Positions 36,267 through 49,608 of a stretch of DNA of 64,000 bases are shown here, piece by piece. The position numbers and the translations under genes are program-made. Numbering within the stretch: the stretch's first letter is position 1; every line of letters begins with the position of its first letter. The DNA is taken from the NCBI RefSeq assembly GCF_022539505.1, contig NC_061514.1, positions 39,978,869 through 40,042,868 of the forward strand. The letters are read 5' to 3'. This stretch comes from Lolium rigidum. Its lineage: Eukaryota > Streptophyta > Magnoliopsida > Poales > Poaceae. The notes below the pieces were generated by a model. It was not told the origin of the DNA and made no database searches. It was given only the letters and a program-made list of their open reading frames with translations.

Positions 36267-39200
36267 CGCTTGACATGCAACTTGTATTGCATAAGTGGCT
36301 TTGCGGGTGTCTCGTCTCTCCTACTATAGTGAAGATTCAATTTACTCTTCTATTGACAACATTAGTATCACCGTTGTGGTTCATGTTCGTAGGTAGATTA
36401 GATCTTACTCGAAAACCCTAAACCACGTAAAATATGCAAACCAAATTAGAGAACGTCTAACTTGTTTTTGCAGTGGTTTGGTGATGTGATATGGCCATAA
36501 TGTGATGATGAATATGTATGAGATGATCATTATTGTATTGTGGCAACCGGCAGGAGCCTTATGGTTGTCTTTAAATTTCATGTTGAGTAGTATTTCAAAG
36601 TAGTTGTAATAGTTGCTACATGGAGGACGATCATGAAGACGGCGCCATTGACCTTGGTGCTTCGCCGACGATGATGGAGATCATGCCCGTTGATGATGGA
36701 GATCATGTCCGTGCTTTGGAGATGAAGATCGAAGGCGCAAAGACAAAAGGGCCATATCATATCACATATGAACTGCATGTGATGTTAATCCTTTATGCAT
36801 CTTATTTTGCTTAGATCGCGACGGTAGCATTATAAGATGATCCCTCACACTAATATCAAGATAATAAAGTGTTCTCCCTCGTATGCACCGTTGTACAGTT
36901 CGTCGTTTCGAAGCATCTCGTGATGATCGGATGTGATAGATTCAACGTTCACATACAACGGGTGTAAGCCATGTTGCACACGCGGAATACTTGGGTTTGC
37001 TTGACGAGCCTAGCATGTACGAGACATGGCCTCGGGACAACGGAAACCGAAAGGTTGAACACGAGTCATATGGATGATATGATCAACATGTTGATGTTCA
37101 CCATTGAAGCTACATCATCTCACGTGATGATCGGTTTTGGTGTAGTGGATTTGGATCGTGTACCACTTAACAACTATGAGGGATGTTGTATCAAGTGGGA
37201 GTTCATTAGTAATTAGATTAAAACATGAACTAATTATCATAAACATAGTCTAAGTAGTATTTTGAATTAATTTGTAGTATTGGCATCCGTTTTTCTACCA
37301 AGCGCTAGTCTTGTTATTGAGATAGAAATACTGTTAAAATCTGAAAATAAACTTTACGGACTGGTACCGTATTGTTAAAGAATCAAGAAATGATTAAGTC
37401 CTATTGCAAACTTTTAGTAAACCTCACATGTTTGATTCAAAGAGCTATGGTTTCAATTAGTACCTAAAGTTATCTTGTCTCCATGAAACTTGAAGTTCAA
37501 ATCTGTTTGAAAAGTAAGGAGCTGAAAATTTAGTTTTCAGAAATAATCAAGGTATGAGATATATGTGATATCTAAGACCTTGTTGCAAGGTGATAGAATA
37601 TAATTTGGTGAGACTACATAAACTCATAAGTTTTATGGGAATGTACGAAGGTTGAAGACGCAAGGCATCCCAATCCTCCAACTATTGGGGCACTAACGAT
37701 ATTCGTATATCCATGAAGTGATCGTCCTTAGTATGCACCGTTGCTAAGACTCATAGTTTCGAATACTAAGGTATAGATTCTATGTGTGCATACAACGGGT
37801 GCAAGCCAGATTTGCACACGCGAATACTGAGGTTAAACTTTACGAGCCTAGCATGTACAGACATGGTCTCGAAAAGTCGTCATATGATGGACAAAATTAT
37901 GAGTGAAATTGTTCATCATATTAAAAGGTTACTAATAGTAAAATCCGGAACACTTGTCGTATGATGATCAACTTCAAAGAACCTCAAGGTTATTGGTATT
38001 TGATCAACAAACCTAGAAGTTATTGATGTTGAAGTGTTTTTCTGAATAATGAGGAAATCTAAAAGAGAAACTACAAAAGATTATTGGCAGAAAGAAAGAA
38101 AGAAAAGACTAGAAAGTCTAGCTCAGGTGTATATAAATGATATACATGTTATGGTTGTATTCCTAGTTTGATCACACAATGAAATTCTTGGGTATTAGTA
38201 CCATATTGGTTGGTATGAAGTGTCATACAAAACAACACAATACAAGAATACAATGGCCTAAGTGACTGACAAGGAATATGATAGAAATGCACTTCTGGAA
38301 CAAAAATAAAGTGTTATTATGTTCGTCGTTGGCATTCTATCTAGCCCTTAGAATTTATAATAAAGAACTTAATAATTGTTATTTTGCTCTGGTCAAATGA
38401 AAACAATGAGTTGTTCAAATTATGACATTACTCCATATACGATGGATAAGTTATTATAAATCTTAATGGTGAAACACACATACATAACACTGACGCTAAA
38501 ATGCCATAAGGCAAATGATTTGAATTCCACTTATTTGTGGAACCGCCATTTAGGTCATGTTAGAGAGGAACGCATGAAGGAACTCCATGCAAATGGATTT
38601 TTGGAGTCATTTGATTTTTGAATCGTTTGGCGCTTGCAAATCTTTTCTAAAGAGAATGACTAAAATACCGTTCATAGGCCAAGAGTTGAAACGGGCAACT
38701 AACTTGGTGAAAATATACATGATGATGTATGTGGTTCACTGGGCATAGTTGTGTGCGGGAGATTCTTCTACTTCATGAAAACATCCAACAATGAATTGAG
38801 TATATATGTGGATATATTCAATAAGGAAGAAGTTTGAAACATTTGAATAGATTCAAATAAATTTCAGCATGAAGTGGAAATCATCGTAATAGAAAAGTCA
38901 AATATCTATGATTGGATCATAGTGGAAATATTTGAATTACGAGTTTTAGCAAACATCTAAGAGAGTTATGAAGTTGTTCTACAACTCACGTTTCTTGGAG
39001 TATCATAGTGATGATGGAGTATCCGAGAGATGTATCCAAACCTTGTTGGATCAATGATGAGATAAAATATTGATGCCATTATATTTTTGTGGATTATGCT
39101 TTAGAGACTACCGCTTTTACACTGAATAGAGCATCATCATGATCCGTTGAAATGACACCATACGAGTTATGGCATGGGTATGAACCCTAATAGTCTTTCT

Positions 39201-41070
39201 TTAAATTTTGGTCTAAGAGTTTACAACCAAAATCGGATGAATGTCTTTGTTGGTTATCCCAGAGATTTAATTGGGAATTCTTCCCACGAGACAAAGACAA
39301 AAGTGTTTGTCAATGTTTCTTATTTCCGAGAAATTTTTTCTAGCGAAGTATTTGAGTGGGAGGACAATATAATTTGATAAGGTTTATGAACCTGAGCATA
39401 ATGATCAGAGTAGCGCAGCATCGGAATTTGTTTCGGAAGCGGCCACGACGATCATGGCTCCCATGACTACAAAGTGTTTTAGCCATGGAGATCGAAGTAC
39501 ATATTGAACCTTGTAGGTATGGTTTACTTTGTGATCAAATAAATGATTTGTGAACAAAGGATTGATTTTGAATAATGATAAACCAACTACAAACAAAGAA
39601 GTTATGATGGGCCCTGACTTCGTTAAAATGGCCATGCGCCATGAAATCCATAAAAGATGAATACTTTTTGAAAGTAAATGGATCTATAGACTTGGATGAA
39701 ATATCCTTAAAGAAGCTCGACTTGTCGAAAAATTGTTTACAACAAAGTTCAAAGAGTTGACTACGATAAGATTAGATCTTCCGTAGCAATGCTTATAGTC
39801 TATGTGGTTTATTCTAGTAATCACTACATATTTCTTTTATGAGATATGCTAGTAGGATGGCAAAATACATTACTTATCGAAGTATGTATTAAAGGTGTAT
39901 ACAAAATACAACCAAGAGTTTTGCTCTGTCCGTAGAATACTAGATAGGTATACAAACTTCAATTGGATGAAGTGAGTATCGCGGAGTTGGAATCTTCACC
40001 CGATGAAATAGTCAAAGAGTTTTTGATTTCATCAAGAGACGATGAAGAGGCTTGTATTTGCAAGAAATTAAGTGGGAGCGCTGAGACATATTTATAATAC
40101 TTTATGTAGGTGACATATAGTTGGTTATAAATGATGTAATTATATACTTGATTAAAAAGGTTTCATTGAGAAATTAATTTCAATGAAAGGATATGGACTG
40201 AAACATATTTAGTGTCAAGATCTATGAAGATAGATTGAAACACATAATAAGTTTAAGTCAAAGTACATAGAATGGATATTGAAGTAGTTCAATATATAAA
40301 TATTAAGAAAATGTTCTTGTCATGTTAAGTTTTAACAAGACTTGAATGTATCTGACACTCAATGAGTAAAAACACATGAGTGATTATAGATCACGAATAA
40401 TATGTACACAATCAGATGCCATGTGCTATAAAGTGTTATGAGCATATACCAGAATGATTCATATGATGATCATTGGACGACATAAGAATATCCTTGAGTA
40501 CTTTAGAAGAACTAAGGATATATATATATAGTTTTGTATGAGGAAATGACAAACAAATCGCTGTAAGGTGTTACACCGATATTGATTTTGTCACATATAA
40601 AATATAATTTCAATCTCAAATTAGACTAAGTGCTGTTTAAAAGGTAGCACAATGAGCTAGAAGTTGTCTATGCTAGATTTAGAAGAGTTCTAAAATATTG
40701 TGACGGATTCTACAAAAGAAGGCAGAGTATGTCATTGTTTTGACAATGACAAAGGATGTTAAGTCAAGAGGTTCTTTGAGAACTTGGTGTAGTTCCGACA
40801 GTAGTCGAACTTTGAAGCTATATTGTGTGTGACAATATTAGTGACATATTTCAAACCGCGGAATTAAGGTTCCACCGTAAGACCAAACATATTTAATACC
40901 GACTCATTTGGAAATGAGTGATGCGTTGAGACGCAAATGAATTACAAAATACATACGTTTCCGAGCATGTCGATCCGTTGACTAAAACCTCTCCCGTGAG
41001 CAAAACATGATAAAGCACCGGAAGGCCAAGGTGTTATATCTTTACAAATGTAAACTAGATTATTGACTCT
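36267..41070 (+). pseudogene. Angela-like element B, internal region (decayed gag-pol)
   Basis: Plus-oriented counterpart of element A's internal region, starting about 170 bases after where its 5' LTR should end. Traces include the short frame ending NNYEGCCIKWEFISN (to 37216) and a copia pol trace NRMNVFVGYPRDLIGN (39174-39377). There is no long ORF. Stops are spread along its whole length, as in element A. Confidence 0.8.
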
Positions 41071-41086
41071 AGTGCAAGTGGGAGAC
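41071..41086 (+). promoter_or_regulatory. Polypurine tract of Angela-like element B
   Basis: AGTGCAAGTGGGAGAC immediately before the LTR start TGTTGGAGATATGCCC. Confidence 0.85.
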
Positions 41087-42860
41087 TGTTGGAGATATGC
41101 CCAAGAGGCAATAATAAAATGGTTATTATAATATATCTTTGTGTTTATGATAATGTTTACATACCATGCTATAATTGTATTAACCGAAACATTGATACAT
41201 GTGTGTTATGTAGACAACAAGAAGTCCCTAGTATGCCTCTTAAACTAGCTTGTTGATTAATGGATGATTAGTTTCATAATCATGAACATTGGATGTTATT
41301 AATAACAAGGTTATATCATTATATGAATGATGTAATGGACACACCCAATTAAGCGTAACATAAGATCTCGTCATTAAGTTATTTGCTATAAGCTTTTATT
41401 ACATAGTTACCTAGTCCTTATGACCATGAGATCATGTAAATCACTTATACCGGAAAGGTACTTTGATTACATCAAACGCCACTGCGTAAATGGGTGGTTA
41501 TAAAGGTGGGATTAAGTATCCGGAAAGTATGAGTTGAGGCATATGGATCAATAGTGGGATTTGTCCATCCCGATGACGGATAGATATACTCTGGGCCCTC
41601 TCGGTGGAATATCGTCTAATGTCTTGCAAGCATATGAATAAGTTCATAAGAGACCACATACCACGATACGAGTAAAGAGTACTTGTCAAGAGACGAGGTT
41701 GAACAAGGTATAGTGTGATACCGATGATCAAACCTCGGACAAGTAAAATATCGCGTGACAAAGGGAATTGGTATCGTATGTGAATGGTTCATTCGATCAC
41801 TAAAGTCATCGTTGAATATGTGGGAGCCATTATGGATCTCCGGATCCCGCTATTGGTTATTGGTCGGAGTGAGTACTCAACCATGTCCGCATAGTTCGCG
41901 AACCGTAGGGTGACACACTTAAAGTTGGATGTTGAAATGGTAGAACTTGAATATGGAATGGAGTTCGAATATTTGTTCGGAGTCCCGGATGAGATCCCGG
42001 ACATCACGAGGAGTTCCGGAATGGTCCGGAGAATAAGATTCATATATAGGATGTCATTTTATGTGTTTGAAAATGATTCGGAAGGTTCTAGAAGGTTCTA
42101 GAAAAGTCCGGAAGAAACCACCAAGGAAGGTGGAGTCCACATGGGACTCCACCTCCATGGCCGGCCAACCCTAGTGGGGGAGGAGTCCCAAGTGGACTCC
42201 CCCTTAGGGGGCCGGCCACCCCCCCTATGGGAGGTGGAAACCCCACCTCTAGTGGGACTCCTAGTTTGGCTAGGTTTCCCCACCATATGGAAGGTTTTTG
42301 GTTCGGGTCTTATTCGAAGACTTGGAGACCAACTCTTGGGGATCCACCTATATAATGAGGGTCCAAGGGAGGGGGCCGGCCACCCCAAGACCACAAGCTG
42401 GCCGCCCCATTGAAGTGGCCGGCCACCCTCCCAAACCCTAGCCGCCCCCTCTCCTCCATATCTCCCGCGTAGCTTTAGCGAAGCTCCGCCGGAGTTCATC
42501 ACCACCACCGACACCACGCCGTCGTGCTGTCGGATTCAAGAGGAGCTACTACTTCCGCTGCCCGCTGGAACGGGGAGGTGGACGTCGTCTTCATCAACAA
42601 CCGAACGTGTGACCGAGTACGGAGGTGCTGCCCGTTCGTGGCGCCGGAACCGATCGTGATCAAGATCTTCTACGCGCTTTTGCAAGCGGCAAGTGAACGT
42701 CTACCGCAGCAACAAGAGCCTCCTCTTGTAGGCTTTGGAATCTCTTCAAGGGTGAGTCTCGATAATCCCCTCGTTGCTACCGTCTTCTAGATTGCATCTT
42801 GGCTTGGATTGCGTGTTCGCCGTAGGAAAATTTTTGTTTTCTATGCTACGTTATCCTACA
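41087..42860 (+). mobile_element. Angela-like element B, 3' LTR
   Basis: 1774 bp, TGTTGGAGATATGCCC...TTATCCTACA. It is clearly divergent from element A's LTRs in its last third. There it has a GC-rich block of repeated GGCCGGCCACC and GGTGGAGTCC motifs (about 42120-42480). It is a different subfamily of the same group. Its partner LTR is in the gap. Confidence 0.87.
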
Positions 42861-43459
42861 CATCTAGCTACTGCTATGGACCCATGGTCCAGGGGTGAAC
42901 TACTCACTCATCACTCCGGAGGCGATCATGGCGATGAAGAGTCCTCCGGGAGATGAATCCCCTCTCCGGCAGGGTGCCGGAGGCGATCTCCTGAATCCCC
43001 CGAGATGGGATTCGCGGCGGCGGCATCTCTGGAAGGTTTTCCGTATCGTGGCTCTCGGTACTGGGGGTTTCGCGACGGAGGCTATTTGTAGGCGGAAGGG
43101 TATGTCAGGGGGCGGCGCGAGGGGCCCACACCACAGGCCGGCGCGGCCAGGGGCCAGGCCGCGCCGCCCTGTGGTCTGGCCACCTCGTGGCCCCACTTCG
43201 TTATCTCTTCGGTCTTCTGGAAGCTCCGTGCAAAAATAGGACCCTGGGCGAAGATTTCGTCCAATTCCGAGAATATTTCCTTACTAGGATTTCGAAACCA
43301 AAAACAGCAGTAAAACAAGAATCGGCTCTTCGGCATCTCGTTAATAGGTTAGTTCCAGAAGATGCATAAATATGACATATAATGTGCATAAAACATGTAG
43401 GTATCATCAATAAAGTAGCATGGAACATAAGAAATTATCGATACGTCGGAGACGTATCA
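42861..43459 (-). mobile_element. Athila-like element, 5' LTR, remaining 599 bp
   Basis: Matches 30993-31589 of the other LTR with scattered differences and ends GAGACGTATCA, followed by the TSD ACCCG (43460-43464). Its first 1.0 kb is missing because Angela element B inserted here and the far side lies in the gap. Confidence 0.87.
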
Positions 43460-43464
43460 ACCCG

Positions 43465-44317
43465 TTGTATGTGAACGTTGAGTCTATCACATCCGATCAT
43501 CACGAGATGCTTCGAAATGACAAACTGTAGCAACGGTGCATACGAGGGGAGAACACTTTATTATCTTGATATTAATGTGAGGGATCATCTTATAATGCTA
43601 CCGTCGCGATCTAAGCAAAATAAGATGCATAAAGGATTAACATCACATGCAATTCATATGTGATATGATATGGCCCTTTAGTCTTTGCGCCTTTGATCTT
43701 CATCTCCAAAGCACGGACATGATCTCCATCATCAACGGGCATGATCTCCATCATTGTCGGTGTAGCGTCAAGGTCCATGGCGCCGTCTTCGTGGTTGTTC
43801 ACCGCATGTAGCAACTATTACAACTACTTTGAAATAATACTCAACATGAAATTTAAAGACAACCATAAGGCTCCTACCGGTTGCCACAATACAATAATGA
43901 TCATCTCATACATATTCATCATCACATCATGGCCATATCACATCACCAAACCCTGCAAAAACAAGTTAGACGCCTCTAATTTGGTTTGCATATTTTACGT
44001 GGTTTAGGGTTTTCGAGTAAGATCCAATCTACCTACGAACATGAACCACAACGGTGATACTAGTGTTGTCAATAGAAAGAGTAAATTGGATCTTCACTAT
44101 AGTGGGAGAGACGAGACACCCGCAAAGCCACATATGCAATACAAGTTGCATGTCGAACGTGGAGCAAGTCTCATGAACGCGGTCATGTAAAGTTAGCCCG
44201 GGCCGCTTCATCCCACTATGCCGCAAGATGCAAAGTACACGAACTAAAGACAACAAAAACATCAACGCCCACAAAACCATTGTGTTCTACTCGTGCAACC
44301 AATCTATGCATAGACAC
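43465..44317 (-). pseudogene. Angela-like element A, 5' leader and start of internal region
   Basis: Matches element B at about 36267-36970 in reverse. It is the untranslated leader and start of gag in Angela-type elements; a short frame with DDGDHVRALEMKIKGAKTKG (43814-43611) is shared with B. No complete gag is seen. Confidence 0.7.
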
Positions 44318-44330
44318 GGCTCTGATACCA
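44318..44330 (-). promoter_or_regulatory. Primer binding site of Angela-like element A
   Basis: On minus TGGTATCAGAGCC, one base after the LTR end CCCATCA; complementary to initiator tRNA-Met. Confidence 0.9.
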
Positions 44331-44331
44331 C

Positions 44332-46141
44332 TGATGGGATTCGTAGCATAGAAAACAAAAAATTTCCTACCGCAAGAACGAAAACACAAGCCAAGATCTA
44401 ATCTAGTAGATGGTAGCAACGAGAAGATCATGAGACTAACCCTCGAAGATTTCCAAAGCCTAACGAGATTAGATCTCGTGGTGGATGTAGTCGACCACTT
44501 GCCGCTTGCAAAAGCGCGTAGAAGATCTTGACCGCTTGCAAAAGCGCGTAGAAGAACTTGACGGTGCCACAATCGGGCAGCACCTCCGTACTCGATCACA
44601 CGTACGGTGTTGATGAAGACGACGTCCTCCTCCCCGTTCCAGCGGGCAGCGGATGTAGTAGATCCTCTTCAGAATCCCGCCAGCATGACGGCGTGGTGAC
44701 GGTGGTGGTGGAGATCTCCGGCAGGGCTTCGCCACAAGCGCTGCGGGAGAAGAAGGAGGAGGAATAGCTAGGGTTTGGGCGCGAGGTGCTGTTGCGACTT
44801 GGGGAGCTAGGGCTGCGACTTGTGGTGCCCTTGGGGTGCCCCTTGGCCTCTTTAAATAGGTGGCCAAGCCCCTTGGGTCGTCCAAAACCTGCCCCCAAGT
44901 TTGATCGAGTTCCGATAGGTTTCCGGTTCGAAAACCTAGTCCTACTCGGACTCTTTTGCCAATTCCGAAATTGCATTAAGGAAAGACTCCTTTTCCCTTA
45001 AGGCAACGTGGTTGCACCTATTATGGAACCCTCCGGACTTCCTTAGACATTCCGGGTCGTTCCGGACACTTCCGGAACCTTCCATAATATTCCGGACTAT
45101 TCCGGTTCTTCTAGAACCTTCTAGAAGCTCCGGTCAAAACACCAGACTTTTTCCGAACCACGGAAAATGACTTCCCATATATGAATCTTATTCTCCGGAC
45201 CATTCCGAACCTCCTCGTGATGTCTCGGATCCCATACGAGACTCCGAACAACATTCGAGCTCCATTCCATATTCCATATATACTTAAAACGACATCAAAC
45301 CTTAAGTGTGTCACCCTACGGTTCGTGAACTATGCAGACATGGTTGAGACTTCTCTCCGACCAATAACCAATAGCGGGATCTGGAGATCCATAATGGCTC
45401 CCACATATTCAACGATAACTTAGTGATCGATTGAACCATTTACATACGATATCGATTCCCTTTGTCACGCGATATTTTACTTGTCCGAGGTTTGATCATC
45501 GGTATCTCTATACCTCGTTCAACCTCGTCTCATGACAAGTACTCTTTACTCGTACCGTGGTATGTGGTCTCTTATGAACCATTCATATGCTTGCAAGCTA
45601 ATTAGACGACATTCCACCGAGAGGGCCCAGAGTATATCTATCCGTCATCGGGATGGACAAATCCCACTCGTTGATCCATATGCCTCAACTCATACTTTCC
45701 GGATACCTAATCCCACCTTTATAACCACCCATTTACGCAGTGGCGTTTGATGTAATCAAAGTACCCTTCCGGCATAAGTGATTTACATGATCTCATGGTC
45801 GAAAGGACTTGGTAACTATGTATCGAAAGCTTATAGCAAATGAACTTAATGACGTGATCTTATGCTACGCTTAATTGGGTGTGTCCATTACATCATTCAC
45901 ATAATGACATAACCTTGTTATTAATAACATCCAATGTTCATGATCATGAAACTATGATCATCTATTAATCAACAAGCTAGTTATACAAGAGGCTTACTAG
46001 GGACTCCTTGTTGTTTACATAACACACATGTATCAATGTTCCGGTTAATACAATTATAGCATGATATGTAAACATTATCATAAACACAAAGATATATTAT
46101 AATAACCATTTTATTATTGCCTCTTGGGCATATCTCCAACA
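44332..46141 (-). mobile_element. Angela-like element A, 5' LTR
   Basis: 1810 bp, the partner of 9817-11629. Followed at 46142-46146 by the TSD ACAAC and then the right part of the solo LTR. Confidence 0.92.
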
Positions 46142-46146
46142 ACAAC

Positions 46147-47669
46147 ATGGACCACAAAGATTCGGGTACATGAATCATATGGTTATCCTACCTGGGTTTC
46201 ATAGCATCAAGAATACAATACATTAACCTATTCAGGCATTCCATACAAATCATCTAACTACACATGGTAAAATTTGCGATCAAGATCAAAACAAACTTGC
46301 AATAAATAGTACTTGGTTCAAGATCCAAGTGAGACTTGCCTTAATGGTAGTTAGTGATCTCACACTTCTCACAACCACAATGGTCATACCCGGGACAATC
46401 TACACAATCAAACAACATTGCAATGAATACACAATCCCAATCACACGCTACAAAGAAAGCTATGCATGCGAAGTATGCATAGAACTTTTGTTTTCTTTTG
46501 AAAATGGTTAATCAATACATTTCTCGTTCAACATATAATTTGCAAAACTTTTGGTGCAAAGGGTTAATAACAACAAAGTTTACTTATTATTCTATATGGT
46601 AATACTAAGGCATTCATCAAACAAACGTTATTTAGTATCTTAAAGTTTGAGCCGACATATCAGAAATATATTTTTAATGCTAAATGATTTTACGAAACCA
46701 ATGCAAAAATAATCGCTCATTTTGATTTTATATATTTTGTTTTATAGCAAAAAATATATAGAAACTAGGTATTTTAAATTTGAATAAGTTTTCGATCTCT
46801 GTAAGTTCAGATTTTATTGATCCAAAGTGTTCCCTATGTTCCAAAGATTCTATACGTAAAGTTTGTAAAATTTGGAGTTACGAAACTCCGGATATGATTT
46901 TTGCAGGGTGCGGGTCTATACGAAAATAGGGTGGCTCTGACGTAATGCTAATGGCTCATAACTCTCCATTTAAGTGATTCATTCTGGGTCATCGATCTAA
47001 GGATGGGCGGCCGAGATCACAAGGTAACAGTCTACGGTCAATATGTGACTGGACCAAGAGTTGACCTGCGTGGCGTTGACGTGGCGACGGTGTTGGGGAA
47101 GACGAAGACGTCTACAGCTCGGCGGTCGGTGGAGTTGCTCCGGCGTGTTTTGTGCTTGGGGAAGGTGTGGACGAGGTGCGTCGCGTCACGAAGGATACGG
47201 GGGAGTGGTCTACGTCGACTCTCGCGTCCCCAGGTGGCGGTGCTTCTCGGCTGGAGAGGTCGACAACGTCTCCGTCGTCGTTCGTCGATAGTGGCGAGCG
47301 TGCGGCTGCGAAAAAAATTGAGAAAGGGCGTGACAGGGTGACCCTAGGATAGGGAAGAAGAAGGAGAAAGAATCAGGGCGGGAGGGGCGCTCGGCCGGTT
47401 GGTGCAAGAGAGAGTGGGGAAAGTGGAGATCGTGGGCGACGGGGTCAGGCTCGTGTACTACGTTGTGTGCGTCTGGAGGTTTTGAAGATGCTTGGGTGGG
47501 TAACGCATGGATGAGTTTAGAAGAAAAAAAATCCACACAATTATAGTTATACAAAATCATTCTTTTTGTATTCTCGAAGTTTTTTTTATAGAAATCTTAA
47601 CCGAGTCACAAAATTCAATCAACTTAATTTATTAAATTAACAATCCAATTTTTTTTTCGGGATGTTACA
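46147..47669 (-). mobile_element. Solo gypsy-type LTR, right fragment (outermost element)
   Basis: Continues 8725-9816 across the Angela insertion and ends at 47669, where the minus strand starts TGTAACATCCCG. It contains a GC-rich part (about 47000-47500) with frames on both strands that look like compositional noise. TSD TTTAC follows at 47670-47674. Confidence 0.62.
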
Positions 47670-47674
47670 TTTAC

Positions 47675-49235
47675 GGGAACCTCCATCAGTATAGGAAGGC
47701 TTAAAGAGTTCATTTGTTCTTGATACTGACAGTTTTTTTTTTTGCGAGAAATCCACCGATCTATTAATAATCATCAACAGTAGTACAAATAACCCAAAAA
47801 GTAAATAAAATTACAAATTGGTACTCGGACCACCTAGCGATGACTGCAAACACTAGCACGAGCCGAAGGCGCGCCGCTGTCCTCGCCCCTCCATCGCCGG
47901 AGTCAGACAAAGCTTGTCATAGTAGAGCTTGTTGTAGTAGACATTTTGTAGTAGATAGACGGGAAGTCGTCGTGCTAAGGTCCCAAAGGACCAGCGCACC
48001 AGAGCAGCAACCATCGTCAATGATAACAACCGTAGATCGGAAAAGACTATCATGAAACCACACCAACAAACCCGAAAACCAACCGGATCCCAGAAGATCG
48101 GACATGCACACAACTCCACGCGTCCTCCGTCAGCGCTAGATGCACCACCGGAGAGAGGATAGGACGGGGAGGACCTTATTCTTACTTCAGGATGTAGCCG
48201 CCGCCTCACCATCCCAAAAAAAAAGACTGAAAAGCAAACTAAATTAAGAACGAAAACTCCCCGCCAGCGAGGAACCGTGGTCCGCCACACCTCCAAGGCC
48301 CCAAGGCCACCGGACGCGGAGCGGACCAGCCGTATCGCCGGCGAGGAGGACGGAACCCTAGATGGGTTTTTTGCCTTCTTTCCGCCGCCTAACTCTGTGT
48401 TTTGTGCTCTTTGTGGGTACGGCAGTTGAGGCAGTGAGAGGTGGATAGAGGTGGCTAAAAATAAACTTCTGGTACTTGAAAGAAAGGCTGAAGTCAAGCT
48501 GTGGAACAAGTTGCAATGAAACACTTTCATTAAAGGACTAAGAGGTGGATAGAGGATTAGAGGATGAAAGTTCTTCAGTGAATAAACAAACAGAACTCCA
48601 TTTCGTAATCTTGGACTTATCAGGTTTGTGAATTCCAAGAAAAAAATGTTCAATACACGGCTTATTAATCTTATTATAATTAACTCGAGCTTAATAGACA
48701 GCATGGAGGTGCTTCATTGTTATCTTTCTACTAGTCAACAGGTATCTTTGTAAGAGTTCAATTTCCTTCTTGGAAATTGGAACTAAGAAAATGTTAAATC
48801 AGGCTACTCGATGTTTTAAAAATGCTATACTAATATTTGCTGATGATGTGTGTCATAAATTTTAAATTTTAAGTATCATTTTCATTGCCACTTTGTATAT
48901 ATTTTTTCTGTTTCAGCTGTTCCTGCAATTGCCACAAGTGGCATAGCATTCCTCATCGACCTAAAGAAAGCAATGGAGAAATGTGGGTCCGGAGATATAC
49001 TTATCACATATATGAAAAGCAAATATTTTAGTTCATGTCTTGTTAATATAATAATGTGCCGAAGTTACCTATTTTTTCTCCTTTCACAATACTTGTGAAC
49101 CCAACTGGAGAGATCATGGAGAAAATACAATAAGCGAACAACACACACAGACAATTCGGGCTGGATGGCCTGTATTTAACCACCGGAGAAGCAATCGCTT
49201 CACTTTCTGCATTTGCCAAGATGGCAACATCTTAG
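47675..49235 (+). pseudogene. Second sulfate transporter copy, 3' part (pseudogene)
   Basis: Resumes exon 5 (GGGAACCTCCATCAG...) right after the 39-kb insertion. The exon is then broken again by a LINE at 47733, and its last third is lost. Exon about 48535-48621 has a ruined acceptor and a small duplication. Exon 48917-48995 and the last exon from about 49090 (stop TAG 49233) still resemble the STAS-domain exons, but there is an in-frame TAA after GAGAAAATACAA. With 7625-8724 it forms one dead gene, convergent on the second WAK just as the first copy is. Confidence 0.88.
47733..48417 (-). mobile_element. LINE 3' end (5'-truncated retroposon) in transporter pseudogene exon
   Basis: On minus a GC-rich segment runs into GTTGATGATTATTAATAGATC, GGTGGATTTCTCGC and an A tail of 12 or more. 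This matches the 3' UTR type of grass L1-like LINEs. An imperfect target duplication flanks it: TACTGACAG at 47724-47732 and TACGGCAG at 48418-48425. The transporter exon continues on the right with TTGAGGC. The long frame crossing this region on minus is not a gene. Confidence 0.7.
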
Positions 49236-49608
49236 AGTGGTTTGCCGAATTGTCATTTTGATCACCTGATTGCAATGCTAAATTTTCACTGCCTTCGCAT
49301 CAATGAAATTCCTGCCACAAAGCATTTTACAGGTTTGTTTGTAGCTATGTTCTTCTCCTTCAAGTTCGTGTGACGGAAATTCATGCTTGGACGGGAAGTA
49401 TTTACAATATTACATTCAGGGATTCCTATGGACATGCGTTTCCCGCAAAATTTTGAATTTCACTGTTAACCACATATTTTGACTGTAGAACTTGTAACTG
49501 AACTCATTTTATTTACTTTAACATATTTGGTTCTACATGACCTTTTAGCACAGGAAATACACACAAACTAATAACGTTAACCACCGGTACTTCACCATGT
49601 AAGTAAAA

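Larger units (their letters stand above)
9817..46141 (-). mobile_element. Angela-like Ty1/copia element A (complete, decayed, nested)
   Basis: Minus-oriented LTR retrotransposon. LTRs are at 9817-11629 and 44332-46141, the flanking TSD ACAAC is at 9812-9816 and 46142-46146, the PBS at 44318-44330 and the PPT next to 11630. Internal sequence, read 5' to 3' on minus, is 44331-43465, then 29990-29127, then 14921-11630. It totals about 5.0 kb once the Athila-like and Tekay-like insertions are removed. That is normal Angela length, but no long gag-pol frame remains. Only short pol-like stretches survive, for example around 13200-13409. Confidence 0.9.

Noticed and set aside
47853..48704. 283-aa minus-strand open frame
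   Set aside because: It runs through the LINE 3' end into transporter pseudogene intron and exon sequence, so it crosses two unrelated sequences and cannot be an evolved gene.
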